DNA from: Yoonia litorea
Lineage (GTDB): Bacteria > Pseudomonadota > Alphaproteobacteria > Rhodobacterales > Rhodobacteraceae
Length of the DNA: 64,000 nt
Assembly (NCBI RefSeq): GCF_900114675.1
Contig: NZ_FOZM01000002.1
Location: 372,001 to 436,000, forward strand
Direction of reading: 5' to 3'
This document shows, piece after piece, positions 52,594 to 60,436 of the stretch. Under the pieces are notes generated by a model. That model did not search any database. It worked only from the letters and a program-made list of their open reading frames with translations, and was not told the origin of the DNA. Each line of letters opens with the position of its first letter. Positions within the stretch are counted from its first letter, which is position 1. Position numbers and translations under genes: made by a program.

Positions 52594-53538
52594 ATGTTTG
52601 TGAATGTCCCAGAGTCTGAGCAACTCGAAAACACGGCGCTTCGTCTATTCTTCGATGGTTGGGAGCGAACAGTAGACCTTCATCTGGACTTTTGCTCAGT
52701 GTATGCTGTTCCAATTGAAGAAGTAGCTGGCAAACACGATTTCTCCGAAGAGTGGACCGAATACGTTGATAGCGCCCAAGCTGAAATGGGAGCTATCTGT
52801 GCGGTCATTCAACAAGCGGCAGAAATTCGGTTGAAATCGATCATCTGTGCGGTGAGCCCCTATCTCCTCCTTCTTAACAGTGAAGTTCCCTTGAAGATGA
52901 CGGACGCTGATCTGGATTTCACAGGTCTACGAACTTTGGATGCTGTCGATCTACCAAGGGCCGTCCGGACAATGACCGATTTCGAACTGCCCGACAGCTA
53001 CATCCAACAATATGGAGAACTACGCAAACGCCGCAATCAAGTCGCGCATCTTGGTTTACACAAGGGCGGGCTATCGCCATCACTGCTGATCGACTTCTTG
53101 TGTCAGCAGTTCCTTGCATTGTGGCCTGATGGGCGATGGCTGAACCGACGAGTTGAGTTTGATGGGAACAGTGCCCAACGTTTCTTTCATGACGGAAGGT
53201 ATTCGTCAGTCGAAACTACGGTGATGATTGAACTACCAAGCACCCGTGCCCTGTTGGACAACGAAACTTTCAAGAAGGTCGTTGGGGTGTCCAAGAGCAA
53301 ACTGAAAGGCTTCTGCCCCAACTGCGTTGATTCCATCGCAAGGAAAACAGGGATCGATCCTGAAGCAACAGCCTACCAAACAGGTGAACTGACAGCATTC
53401 TGCGCGATGTGTGAAAACGGTTTGCAGATTCATAACGAGCCAGAGTGTTGTGATCGGTGTGAAGCGGGACAATTCGCAACCAGTGTTTCTGATGCAACCG
53501 GGACCATTTCTGTTTGTTACTGTTGCGGTTGCAGGTAG
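52594..53538 (+). CDS. HEPN-motif protein with C-terminal Cys-rich zinc-ribbon region
   Basis: This 314-aa protein has an alpha-helical N-terminal part containing LRKRRNQVAHLG, a clean RNxxxH motif (Arg147, Asn148, His152) of HEPN-domain ribonucleases. It is preceded by a long helix-rich segment as expected for HEPN (about residues 60-160). The C-terminal 75 residues contain CPNC (241-244), CAMC (270-273), a CCDRC cluster near 289 and a terminal CYCCGC. This suggests one or more zinc ribbons. An AGAGGTGG site precedes the ATG. It is divergent from the recombinase. No partner antitoxin is adjacent on the same strand. I do not recognise the full family. Confidence 0.78.
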   Translation: MFVNVPESEQLENTALRLFFDGWERTVDLHLDFCSVYAVPIEEVAGKHDFSEEWTEYVDSAQAEMGAICAVIQQAAEIRLKSIICAVSPYLLLLNSEVPLKMTDADLDFTGLRTLDAVDLPRAVRTMTDFELPDSYIQQYGELRKRRNQVAHLGLHKGGLSPSLLIDFLCQQFLALWPDGRWLNRRVEFDGNSAQRFFHDGRYSSVETTVMIELPSTRALLDNETFKKVVGVSKSKLKGFCPNCVDSIARKTGIDPEATAYQTGELTAFCAMCENGLQIHNEPECCDRCEAGQFATSVSDATGTISVCYCCGCR

Positions 53539-53636
53539 CCTTGACCGCTGGCAGAGAACCGCCTCTCGATACCAGGCTGCATAGGTTCATTTCCTGAGTA
53601 GTGGACAAAGTAGCTAGAATGGCTTTATGTGAACAC

Positions 53637-53816
53637 ATGAAGAACATTTCGGCCAAAGACGCGAAGAACCAGTTCGGCAAGATGATCGACGACGCCAGGC
53701 TAGAACCTGTGGTCATTCAAAAACATGGCCGTGCAGTCGCCGTCGTTTGTTCGGTTGAAGAGTATGAGCGCCTGATTGCCTTGGATGGCAACAATCACCG
53801 AGTGACCGGATCATGA
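53637..53816 (+). CDS. Phd/YefM-family antitoxin
   Basis: This 59-aa protein begins MKNISAKDAKNQFGKMIDDA, the classical Phd/YefM N-terminal DNA-binding fold, and continues VVIQKHGRAVAVVCSVEEYERL. The ATG at 53637 is chosen on family grounds; ATG 53619 and GTG 53601 are in frame but have no better ribosome site. Its stop overlaps the DarT-like start by four bases (ATGA), so it is coupled to the toxin. Phd-type proteins usually neutralise toxins of the Doc/YoeB type, so its presence before DarT is unusual. Confidence 0.85.
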   Translation: MKNISAKDAKNQFGKMIDDARLEPVVIQKHGRAVAVVCSVEEYERLIALDGNNHRVTGS

Positions 53817-54472
53817 GCGAGGTGCCGGATAAGGTTCGTATCTTCCACATCGTGCATGTGGACCGTCTCCCTTCGATCATCGCTGATGGCTTTCTTTGGT
53901 CTGACGCCGAGACACGTCGGCGCGGTTCACCAGGCACAACAGTAGGGATGCAGAGTATCAAGGATCGCCGCCTGACATCATTGCTTACGTCCCATCCAGG
54001 GCTGACTGTGGGCTCCTGCGTCCCGTTCTACTTCTGCCCCAGGTCAGTTATGCTGTATCTGCTCCATCGCGGAAATCATGAAGGCGTAACTTACCAAGGC
54101 GGACAACAGAACATCGTGCACCTGGTCGCCGATGTTCCGGCAACTGTTCAATGGGCAGAGCAGAACAACAAACGCTGGGCCTTTACGCTGTCAAATGCAG
54201 GGTCAGGTTACTTCGAAGATCGGTCCGATCTCGGACAGTTAGGTGAAGTGAACTGGGATGCTGTCAAAGCCACGCAATGGGGCGGTAACGGGGTCAGCAG
54301 GGACATCAAGGAAGGCAAGCAAGCGGAGTTCCTCGTCGAACACGCATTCCCGTGGGAGTGTGTTCTGGGCATCGGAGTCTTCTCGCAGGTCCAGGGTGAG
54401 CACGTGACGCGATTGATCTCAGGACTAACGCACAAGCCGAAGATTGGGGTCCGAAGAAATTGGTATTATTGA
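53813..54472 (+). CDS. darT: DarT-family DNA ADP-ribosyltransferase toxin
   Basis: This 219-aa protein has the DarT/DUF4433 pattern. VRIFHIVHVDRLPSIIADGF at residues 8-27 holds the His of the NAD+ site. PFYFCPRSVMLYLLHRGN (about residues 71-88) is a second conserved motif, and the candidate catalytic Glu172 lies in GKQAEFLVEHAFPWE. DarT enzymes ADP-ribosylate thymidine or guanosine bases in single-stranded DNA and defend against phage. It is coupled upstream to a Phd-like antitoxin. DarG follows 19 bases downstream. Confidence 0.9.
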   Translation: MSEVPDKVRIFHIVHVDRLPSIIADGFLWSDAETRRRGSPGTTVGMQSIKDRRLTSLLTSHPGLTVGSCVPFYFCPRSVMLYLLHRGNHEGVTYQGGQQNIVHLVADVPATVQWAEQNNKRWAFTLSNAGSGYFEDRSDLGQLGEVNWDAVKATQWGGNGVSRDIKEGKQAEFLVEHAFPWECVLGIGVFSQVQGEHVTRLISGLTHKPKIGVRRNWYY

Positions 54473-54491
54473 AAAGTAAGGGAGGCACACG

Positions 54492-55541
54492 ATGATTCGA
54501 TATACGACGGGCGATGTCCTTCGCGCTGACGTTGATGCCATCGTAAACACCGTCAACTGTGTGGGCGTGATGGGGCGTGGGATCGCGCTTCAGTTCAAGA
54601 AGACGTTTCCCAAGAATTACGAGAAGTATCGTGCAGCTTGTGACAGGGGCGAAGTCGTTCCTGGAAAAATGTTTATCACCGAACGCGACGCAATGCTGGG
54701 TCCGCGCTTCATTGTTAATTTTCCGACCAAGCGACACTGGCGTGGAAAGAGCCGAATAGAAGACATCGAGTCAGGCCTAGCTGCACTGCGAGAAGACATC
54801 CAGGCATACGGGATCAAGTCCATCGCAATCCCTCCGCTAGGTGCGGGCTTGGGAGGGCTGAATTGGGCTGATGTGCGCGACAGGATCGAGAGAGCCCTGG
54901 ATGAACTGGACATCGACATCGTGGTGTATGAGCCAGGTCAAGCACCAGACGCTGCCGTGATGGCTCGAACCAAGGAAGCGCCGGCGATGACAGTTGGTCG
55001 CGCCACCTTGGTGACGCTGGTTGATCGGTATCTTGCAGGTCTGCTTGATCCGTTCATCACGCTCATCGAATTGCACAAGCTGATGTATTTCATGCAGGAA
55101 GCAGGGCAGCCGCTTCGGCTGAATTATAAGAAGCATGTCTATGGCCCTTACGCTGACAACCTAAGACACGTGCTACATGCCATCGAAGGTCACATGGTAT
55201 CTGGCTACGCTGATGGTGGTGACGCGCCAAACAAGCAGATTGAATTAGTGCCTGGTGCGATTCAGGAAGCCAGAGCATTCGTAAAGTCAGATGACGATGC
55301 CCAGGAACGTTTCGAGCGTGTCAGCGAAATGGTCCAGGGCTTTGAGACCCCCTACGGTCTTGAACTCTTGGCCACTGTGCACTGGCTGATTCAACATGAG
55401 AATGTCACCAGCAAGGATGAGGTCGTTCAACAGACCCACGCTTGGAACGACCGGAAGAAGCGGTTCACTCCCCGCCAAATCGGTATTGCGTATGACCATC
55501 TTGTCGCATCTGGTTGGGCTCCAGGGATAGCTCCCCATTAG
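54492..55541 (+). CDS. darG: DarG-family macrodomain antitoxin
   Basis: This 349-aa protein starts with a macrodomain (MIRYTTGDVLRADVDAIVNT, then GVMGRGIALQFKKTFPKNY, about residues 1-155). This domain would remove ADP-ribose from DNA. The C-terminal half (about 170-349) includes LHKLMYFMQEAG and YGPYADNLRHVLHAIEGH. That pattern resembles Panacea/SocA-type antitoxin domains and would bind DarT directly. GGAGG lies about seven bases before the ATG. It completes a Phd-DarT-DarG series. Confidence 0.9.
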   Translation: MIRYTTGDVLRADVDAIVNTVNCVGVMGRGIALQFKKTFPKNYEKYRAACDRGEVVPGKMFITERDAMLGPRFIVNFPTKRHWRGKSRIEDIESGLAALREDIQAYGIKSIAIPPLGAGLGGLNWADVRDRIERALDELDIDIVVYEPGQAPDAAVMARTKEAPAMTVGRATLVTLVDRYLAGLLDPFITLIELHKLMYFMQEAGQPLRLNYKKHVYGPYADNLRHVLHAIEGHMVSGYADGGDAPNKQIELVPGAIQEARAFVKSDDDAQERFERVSEMVQGFETPYGLELLATVHWLIQHENVTSKDEVVQQTHAWNDRKKRFTPRQIGIAYDHLVASGWAPGIAPH

Positions 55542-55816
55542 TCTGAAGCCTTGACTGTCGGTGAGCGAATAGCTCCAAGACTAACGCGTTCCAACCCACG
55601 AGCGCGTGTTTCGACCACTCACTCAAACCAGTGGGCGCGATTTATTATTAGTATTTTCAATATACTATCCAATCTTTCCAATTAAGTTCGCTTCGCCGTG
55701 TTGAAAAAAGTCATAGGGATTCCAATGTTGAAAGTGTCCACGAAGGACAATTATCGAAACTGCTCTCGAAGACGGGTGTAACCACGGTCGAGACCTCAAG
55801 GCGAGGTTTATCGACC

Positions 55817-56158
55817 ATGATCAATACACACTTTTTCCCTCATACCGTCATCAATCCCCCCACCACTGATCTGATTGAGTTTGCGCCTGCGAAATCCGTG
55901 AAGGTTCGCTGGCCGGAACTGATGGGCATCGCGACCCTTGCTGAATACCTGGACATGTCCGAGGCGTCAGTGCGCAAGCTCATTGACCAAGGGGTTCTTC
56001 CGCCAGCAACAACCGCCCCCAGTCCTCGATTGAAACGATGGAAGCGTTCCGTCGTCGATGAGCGGTTGCAGCGTATCGCGGACCATGGCCGCAGTGGCGG
56101 CAAGTCCATGGACGCAGTTCTGGCAGGGCGCATCGCCACCATTCGGGGGGGACGCTGA
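55817..56158 (+). CDS. Excisionase-like helix-turn-helix protein
   Basis: This 113-aa protein carries a MerR/AlpA-like helix-turn-helix in the middle (LMGIATLAEYLDMSEASVRKLIDQ, about residues 34-57). A following wing segment has PSPRLKRWKRSVVDERL, as in many excisionases or recombination directionality factors. It ends one base before the integrase ATG, so they are co-transcribed. It may alternatively be an island-specific regulator such as AlpA. Confidence 0.8.
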   Translation: MINTHFFPHTVINPPTTDLIEFAPAKSVKVRWPELMGIATLAEYLDMSEASVRKLIDQGVLPPATTAPSPRLKRWKRSVVDERLQRIADHGRSGGKSMDAVLAGRIATIRGGR

Positions 56159-56159
56159 T

Positions 56160-57263
56160 ATGCCCCGTATTCGTGAGCACCTTCTCCAAACCACCAATCG
56201 GCACGGCAACATCCGCTATATGTTCCACCGTCTCCCAGATGGTCGGCGCATCACCATCAAAGGTGAACCAGGCGACGCAGCGTTCGAAGCGCGTTACGAC
56301 TTCCTGGTGAGTGGGGGCGACCGCATCGAGGAACTCGATCAGGCGTCCATAAACCGTCAACGGGAGGGTGAACGGCCCGAACTTGTGCGGGAACTGACTC
56401 GACTACATGAACGCCACTTGGACAGGCTGGTTACGCAAGGTGCTCTGTCGTCCAGCACTTCGGCACATTATGCCCGCTTCACACGCAGGTTCGCTGACGA
56501 ATTCGGTGATGTGCCTTTGCATACAATCACTGATGCCCATTTGATCCAGGTTTTGGACATGTGGAGTGAGACTGCCAACGCCTACAACAACGCCTTGCGC
56601 TCCCTAAAACACCTGTTCGCTTATGCGGCAAGCAGGTGGGGCCTGCGCCCAAGCCCAGCCGCATTGATCGCGAAGAAAGAGGTGGCAACTGATGGCTTCG
56701 CCCCGTGGTCAGAGGATGATCTGAAACGCTACTTCAAGCACCACAAATTGGGGACCAAAGCTCACCTTACCATGATGCTCCTGATGCGAGTTGCACCCCG
56801 CATCAGTGATCTGGTGAAGCTCGGACCCAAAAACATCGTTGAAATCGGCGGTGTTCGATACCTTCATTTCAAGCCACAAAAGACCAAGAGCGTGGCGGTT
56901 ACGGTGCCAATGACAGCCGATCTTCTGGAAGCGATTGATGCCACTGAGACTGGAAAAGAAACGTTCCTAGTCACCACCCATGGCAAGCCCCACAGCGCCA
57001 AAGCGTTCTGTTCCAACATCGCGCAGTGGCGGCGGGAAGCTGGCATCACTGAGCAGTTGTCAGCACACGGTATGCGGAAGACCGTCGGCATCAACCTCGC
57101 GGAAAATGGTGCCACGGAATACCAACTTATGGCTGCCCTTGGTCATACCACTCCAAAGGTCACAGAGGTATACACACGTGCTGCGAAGCGTCGTGACTTG
57201 GCAATTGCAGCAGTGGCAAAATCCACACTTCGTGATTTCAGCAAAAGCGGGGAGGAACAGTGA
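56160..57263 (+). CDS. Tyrosine-type site-specific integrase
   Basis: This 367-aa phage-type recombinase has the catalytic residues Arg214 (in VAPRISDLVKLG), a candidate Lys in FKPQKTKS, His303 and Arg306 (AHGMRKTVG), His329 (LGHTTPKVTE) and the nucleophile Tyr338 (VYTRAAK). The N-terminal part contains an Arm-type region (RHGNIRYMFHRLPDGRRITI) and a SAM-like core-binding domain (about residues 95-190). It lies 817 bases from the tRNA-Arg 3' end and points toward it. It presumably catalysed insertion of the island there. Confidence 0.93.
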   Translation: MPRIREHLLQTTNRHGNIRYMFHRLPDGRRITIKGEPGDAAFEARYDFLVSGGDRIEELDQASINRQREGERPELVRELTRLHERHLDRLVTQGALSSSTSAHYARFTRRFADEFGDVPLHTITDAHLIQVLDMWSETANAYNNALRSLKHLFAYAASRWGLRPSPAALIAKKEVATDGFAPWSEDDLKRYFKHHKLGTKAHLTMMLLMRVAPRISDLVKLGPKNIVEIGGVRYLHFKPQKTKSVAVTVPMTADLLEAIDATETGKETFLVTTHGKPHSAKAFCSNIAQWRREAGITEQLSAHGMRKTVGINLAENGATEYQLMAALGHTTPKVTEVYTRAAKRRDLAIAAVAKSTLRDFSKSGEEQ

Positions 57264-57682
57264 TGCACCCACACGAATTGAAGTCAAAGTATGGAAAACC
57301 CATGCGGCAACTGGAAAGCGCAATGATTGTGGCGCTGTCTGGCTACGGAGATGGAAAATGGTTCAGCCTGTCCCAGTTGATGAAGGAGATGCGTTTGCCG
57401 TTGGACTTCGCCCTGGGGAATGATGTCGAGGGGTTGGTTGCCCAAAGACTGGCTGCTTGGAACTGGTATCGTCACAACGCACAACGGGGCGACCGTTTCG
57501 TGCGTAGGAACCACAAGACCGAGACCAAGCTGATCATTCTTGCGGATCGCCGCAACATCAAAACTGACGCATCGTGGCCTCCGCACGAAGTGAAGGACAC
57601 CACCTCCGTTCCTGAATCAACCGGTTTGCTCAGCCGCATTCGGAAACGGAAGCGTTCGTTGCAGTTACAAAGAACAACCTGA
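57263..57682 (+). CDS. Hypothetical protein downstream of the integrase
   Basis: This 139-aa protein starts at ATG 57263, which overlaps the last base of the integrase stop and has GGAGGA six bases before it. It contains RQLESAMIVALSGYGDGKWFS and a helix-rich N-terminal part (about residues 14-75) that could be a winged helix or transcription-factor-like fold (LSQLMKEMRLPLDFAL). A basic C-terminal tail ends RKRKRSLQLQRTT. I do not recognise it firmly. Coupling to the integrase suggests a role in integration control. Confidence 0.7.
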   Translation: MHPHELKSKYGKPMRQLESAMIVALSGYGDGKWFSLSQLMKEMRLPLDFALGNDVEGLVAQRLAAWNWYRHNAQRGDRFVRRNHKTETKLIILADRRNIKTDASWPPHEVKDTTSVPESTGLLSRIRKRKRSLQLQRTT

Positions 57683-58079
57683 TTTAACGATCAGCTTTGT
57701 GGGCGGCCAACCGAAAAGCTGGCCACCCCGAAACTGGACTGCGATCACAATCGAAGTGTTCATCCGGCAGGACCGGGCTTCTTGATCATTTCTAGATCGC
57801 AGAGCCGATACGACGCCCGAACAAGGCCACCTATCGGCCTATATAGTCGTAATTGGCTCTATGACTACTAAATGTTGTAGAGGGGCCTCTTGACCCGTTC
57901 TTGATGATCTCTGCACCCAAGGCCCTAAAGCCGCCCGAAATCCTCCCCGATGAAAGATATCGACAGTTTGACCGGCGGTCATCGAAACTCGCGTTTCCGA
58001 CCACCTTACATCAGGTTCCGCACACCCTTCCGCACACCTTTGGGTGTGTTGGCAATTTCTTCAATTAAATCAGTAAGGC
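57683..58079. other. Non-coding attachment-side region
   Basis: No gene is seen in these 397 bases between the last island gene and the tRNA. The region contains hairpins, such as GGCCA paired with TGGCC near 57710-57730 and CACACC-TTT-GGGTGTG just before the tRNA, but no clear terminator with a T tract. It probably holds integrase arm-binding and island-end sequences. Confidence 0.5.
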
Positions 58080-58095
58080 TGGTGACCCCGGCAGG
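58080..58095. repeat. attR: tRNA-Arg 3' end used as attachment core
   Basis: TGGTGACCCCGGCAGG forms the 3' end of the tRNA (its CCA and acceptor/T-stem bases). It matches the left-edge copy at 38349-38364 except at the discriminator position. This marks the right boundary of the island. Confidence 0.8.
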
Positions 58096-58156
58096 ATTCG
58101 AACCTGCAACCTGCCCCTTAGGAGGGGGCTGCTCTATCCAGTTGAGCCACGGGGCC
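58080..58156 (-). tRNA. tRNA-Arg (CCT anticodon)
   Basis: The minus strand folds into a cloverleaf of 77 bases with an encoded CCA. The acceptor stem is GGCCCCG with CGGGGTC, the D arm contains GCTC and GAGC, and the anticodon stem GCCCC/GGGGC holds the loop CTCCTAA. The T arm is GCAGG-TTCGAAT-CCTGC. The anticodon CCT reads the rare AGG codon. The discriminator base is A. Its 3' end is the insertion target of the island. Confidence 0.95.
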
Positions 58157-58266
58157 TTCTTGAGGGTTAGTGCCTGCCTTTGTGACGCGGGTCAACGTCT
58201 ACAGTCGGCTAGATTTCGTGAGCGCTACCAGCTAAGAAGGTAAAAAAGCTGAATGGAACCGACGAC

Positions 58267-59289
58267 TTGACGAACCCCATTAACCGCCCGCTGACCTTGC
58301 GCGATGTCTCTGAAGCGTCAGGTGTCAGTGAAATGACTGTCAGCCGCGTACTCCGCAACAAAGGCGATGTAAGCGCGGCAACGCGGCAAAAAGTACAGGA
58401 TGCAGCCAAGCGTCTCGGCTATGTTCCAAACAAGATCGCTGGCGCATTAGCATCACAGCGGGTCAATCTTGTTGCGGTGATCATCCCGTCACTTGGCAAT
58501 ATGGTATTCCCTGAAGTGCTCTCAGGTATCTCGCAGACCCTTGAGGGCACGGAATTGCAACCTGTCGTCGGCGTGACCGATTATTTGCCCGAAAAGGAAG
58601 AAACAGTTCTGTTCGAGATGCTGTCTTGGCGGCCCTCAGGCGTCATAATTGCGGGCCTGGAGCATTCGGAAGCCTCACAAGCGATGTTGAAAAGAGCGGG
58701 CATCCCTGTTGTCGAGATCATGGATACTGACGGCGAGCCGATCGACCACTGTGTCGGTATTTCGCACCGGCGTGCGGGTCGCAAGATGGCAGAGGAAATC
58801 ATTGCCGCAGGCTACAAGCGAATAGGTTTCATGGGCACAAAAATGCCCTTGGACCACCGTGCGCGTAAACGGTTCGAAGGGTTCACACGGACACTTGCCA
58901 AAGCCGGGATCGAAATTGCCGATCAGGAATTCTATTCCGGCGGCTCCGCCTTGGCCAAGGGGCGCGAGATGACGGCAAAAATGATCGAACGGACACCCGA
59001 CCTCGATTTTCTCTATTATTCAAACGATATGATCGGTGCTGGCGGGATGCTCTATCTGCTTGAACAGGGCATCGACATACCAGGGCGCGTTGGCATTGCA
59101 GCATTCAACGGCGTCGAACTGCTGGACGGATTGCCACGACAGCTGGCCACGATGGATGCGTGCAGACGTGAAATCGGCATCAAGGCAGCAGAAATGATTG
59201 CCGCGTTGAACAAGGGTGAGGCTGTTGCCGACGGACCCGTGATCACGCTCGAGCCGACGCTTGCCCACGGCGATACTTTGCGGCGCTAA
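58267..59289 (+). CDS. LacI-family transcriptional regulator
   Basis: This 340-aa protein has an N-terminal LacI helix-turn-helix (LTLRDVSEASGVSEMTVSRV, about residues 9-28, and hinge helix to residue 60). A periplasmic-binding-like sensor domain of the GntR/GalR subgroup follows (VAVIIPSLGNMVFPEVLSGI). The start is the TTG at 58267, the only in-frame start before the family's conserved region. The effector is not inferable, although the GltR/GntR-like pattern could suggest a sugar acid. No metabolic operon is adjacent. It is the first core gene right of the island. Confidence 0.9.
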   Translation: MTNPINRPLTLRDVSEASGVSEMTVSRVLRNKGDVSAATRQKVQDAAKRLGYVPNKIAGALASQRVNLVAVIIPSLGNMVFPEVLSGISQTLEGTELQPVVGVTDYLPEKEETVLFEMLSWRPSGVIIAGLEHSEASQAMLKRAGIPVVEIMDTDGEPIDHCVGISHRRAGRKMAEEIIAAGYKRIGFMGTKMPLDHRARKRFEGFTRTLAKAGIEIADQEFYSGGSALAKGREMTAKMIERTPDLDFLYYSNDMIGAGGMLYLLEQGIDIPGRVGIAAFNGVELLDGLPRQLATMDACRREIGIKAAEMIAALNKGEAVADGPVITLEPTLAHGDTLRR

Positions 59290-59311
59290 GAAAGCTACAG
59301 GGACAGCGCGC

Positions 59312-60031
59312 TTAGATCATCCGTATGACGTCTTTGTCGATTGCAAGAACATATCCCTTGCGGGCGATGTTCTTGACCAGAAGTTCACTCATCATCTGAT
59401 TGCCGAGTGTGTCGCGCAGGCGCTTGATCCGTGTTGCACCAGCGGCTTCTTCACAGTCCGCCGCGCTGCGGCCGGAAATGACAGCCTCAATCTCTGCACC
59501 AGTCAGAACTTCATCATCCATCCGCGCTTCTGCAAGGACCGAGATCGTCTCGATTGCCGCGTCCGTCAGCTTGAATTCGAAGTCGTTGAGATAGACGGCC
59601 TTCTGATCACGGCTGATTGTAAGCGAGTTCACCTCGATGCCCTGGCGTTCAATTCGGCTCATCCGCCGGTTCAATGCAATGAGCATGACGAGAAAAGCGA
59701 CGGCCGCAATCAGTAGAGCTGTGGCAAACACCAGCAGCACAAAAATCACAAACCTGTAGGACGCCAGCGTATCAGAGAAAGCGGTGCCTGACCCTGCAAG
59801 GATTTCGAGCAGTTTGATCTCTGCATTACTTGTCAGGTTGTCATTCTCGACAAAGAGCTGCTCAACCCTCGCGTTGAAGGCGTTTGCATCTGGCAGGTTG
59901 ATGAATAGCAGGACTGCCGCAATCGCCAGAATGGTGACGATTGCCGCAATGCCTGCGACAACGATCTTGTTTCCGATTTCGCGCGCTTCAGAAGCGGAGG
60001 AAGTATTCACCTGCGCTATCCTTTCTCTCAT
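59312..60031 (-). CDS. Membrane-anchored protein with C-terminal winged helix domain
   Basis: This roughly 239-aa protein has two hydrophobic segments (about residues 22-45, IVVAGIAAIVTILAIAAVLLF, and 95-120, FVIFVLLVFATALLIAAVAF) flanking a short periplasmic loop. Its C-terminal 110 residues have the pattern of an OmpR/PhoB-type winged helix: FELTDAAIETISVLAEA-like helix 1, then RIKRLRDTLG and LLVKNIARKGYVLAI. It would be a ToxR-like membrane regulator with inverted domain order. The ATG at 60031 is chosen; a GTG at 60055 is in frame. Either start overlaps the end of the upstream exported-protein gene. Confidence 0.75.
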   Translation of the reverse strand: MRERIAQVNTSSASEAREIGNKIVVAGIAAIVTILAIAAVLLFINLPDANAFNARVEQLFVENDNLTSNAEIKLLEILAGSGTAFSDTLASYRFVIFVLLVFATALLIAAVAFLVMLIALNRRMSRIERQGIEVNSLTISRDQKAVYLNDFEFKLTDAAIETISVLAEARMDDEVLTGAEIEAVISGRSAADCEEAAGATRIKRLRDTLGNQMMSELLVKNIARKGYVLAIDKDVIRMI

Positions 60032-60269
60032 CGAGTCCACTGTCGTCGAATACACCTAATACGTTGAGGAGCTGCCAACCATTGCTGGTCAGTGTTTCCT
60101 CAAGCTGTTGTTCAGCAGAAGAGACTGAACAATCGCCGCGCACTTCGGTCACCCCATAATGCAGTCTGAGGGGATCATCGCGCTTGGCTTTGTAGTCGGC
60201 ATAGCACTCTGCCTGCGCAACGCCAGCAGAAAGCATCAAGACCATGAGAGAGAAAGAAAGCTGTTTCAT
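59988..60269 (-). CDS. Small exported protein of unknown function
   Basis: This 93-aa protein starts with a Sec signal (MKQLSFSLMVLMLSAGVAQA, cleaved near residue 20). A mature domain of about 73 residues with two Cys residues follows (ECYADYKAKRD and VRGDCSVSSAEQQLEETL), so a disulphide is possible. Its final 44 bases overlap the start of the winged-helix membrane gene, which suggests that the two are co-expressed and that this protein may signal to it. I do not recognise its family. Confidence 0.78.
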   Translation of the reverse strand: MKQLSFSLMVLMLSAGVAQAECYADYKAKRDDPLRLHYGVTEVRGDCSVSSAEQQLEETLTSNGWQLLNVLGVFDDSGLDERKDSAGEYFLRF

Positions 60270-60436
60270 GCCACGATATTTGCTCCGCCGTCATCTGCTA
60301 TTCAATAACGCCTGATAATACCGCGGCTGCCATCGCATAACCATCCCCCGATATTGCCTGGCAAGGGTCGGAGCCTTCAATTTCGTCGAAAGCACCCGCG
60401 ACGGGTGTACCGATTGACCGATTGGAGGAATGAGAA

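Larger units (their letters stand above)
38349..58095. mobile_element. Genomic island inserted in tRNA-Arg(CCT), about 19.7 kb
   Basis: The left edge carries a 16-bp copy (one mismatch) of the 3' end of the tRNA-Arg(CCT) gene that lies at the right edge. A tyrosine integrase (56160-57263) and an excisionase-like small gene (55817-56158) sit next to the tRNA, the classical arrangement. Cargo: a type I restriction operon with an OLD-like nuclease, regulators, small membrane proteins, an orphan methyltransferase, a serine recombinase, a HEPN-motif protein and a Phd-DarT-DarG module. The core genes on both sides are unrelated to defence, which supports insertion. Confidence 0.87.

Noticed and set aside
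55542-55816. Possible gene between darG and the excisionase-like gene
   Set aside because: No coding frame with a start signal; AT-rich stretches fit a promoter for the excisionase-integrase transcript.
57950-58243. Frame reading across the tRNA-Arg gene
   Set aside because: It overlaps a complete tRNA cloverleaf on the other strand and lacks a ribosome site.
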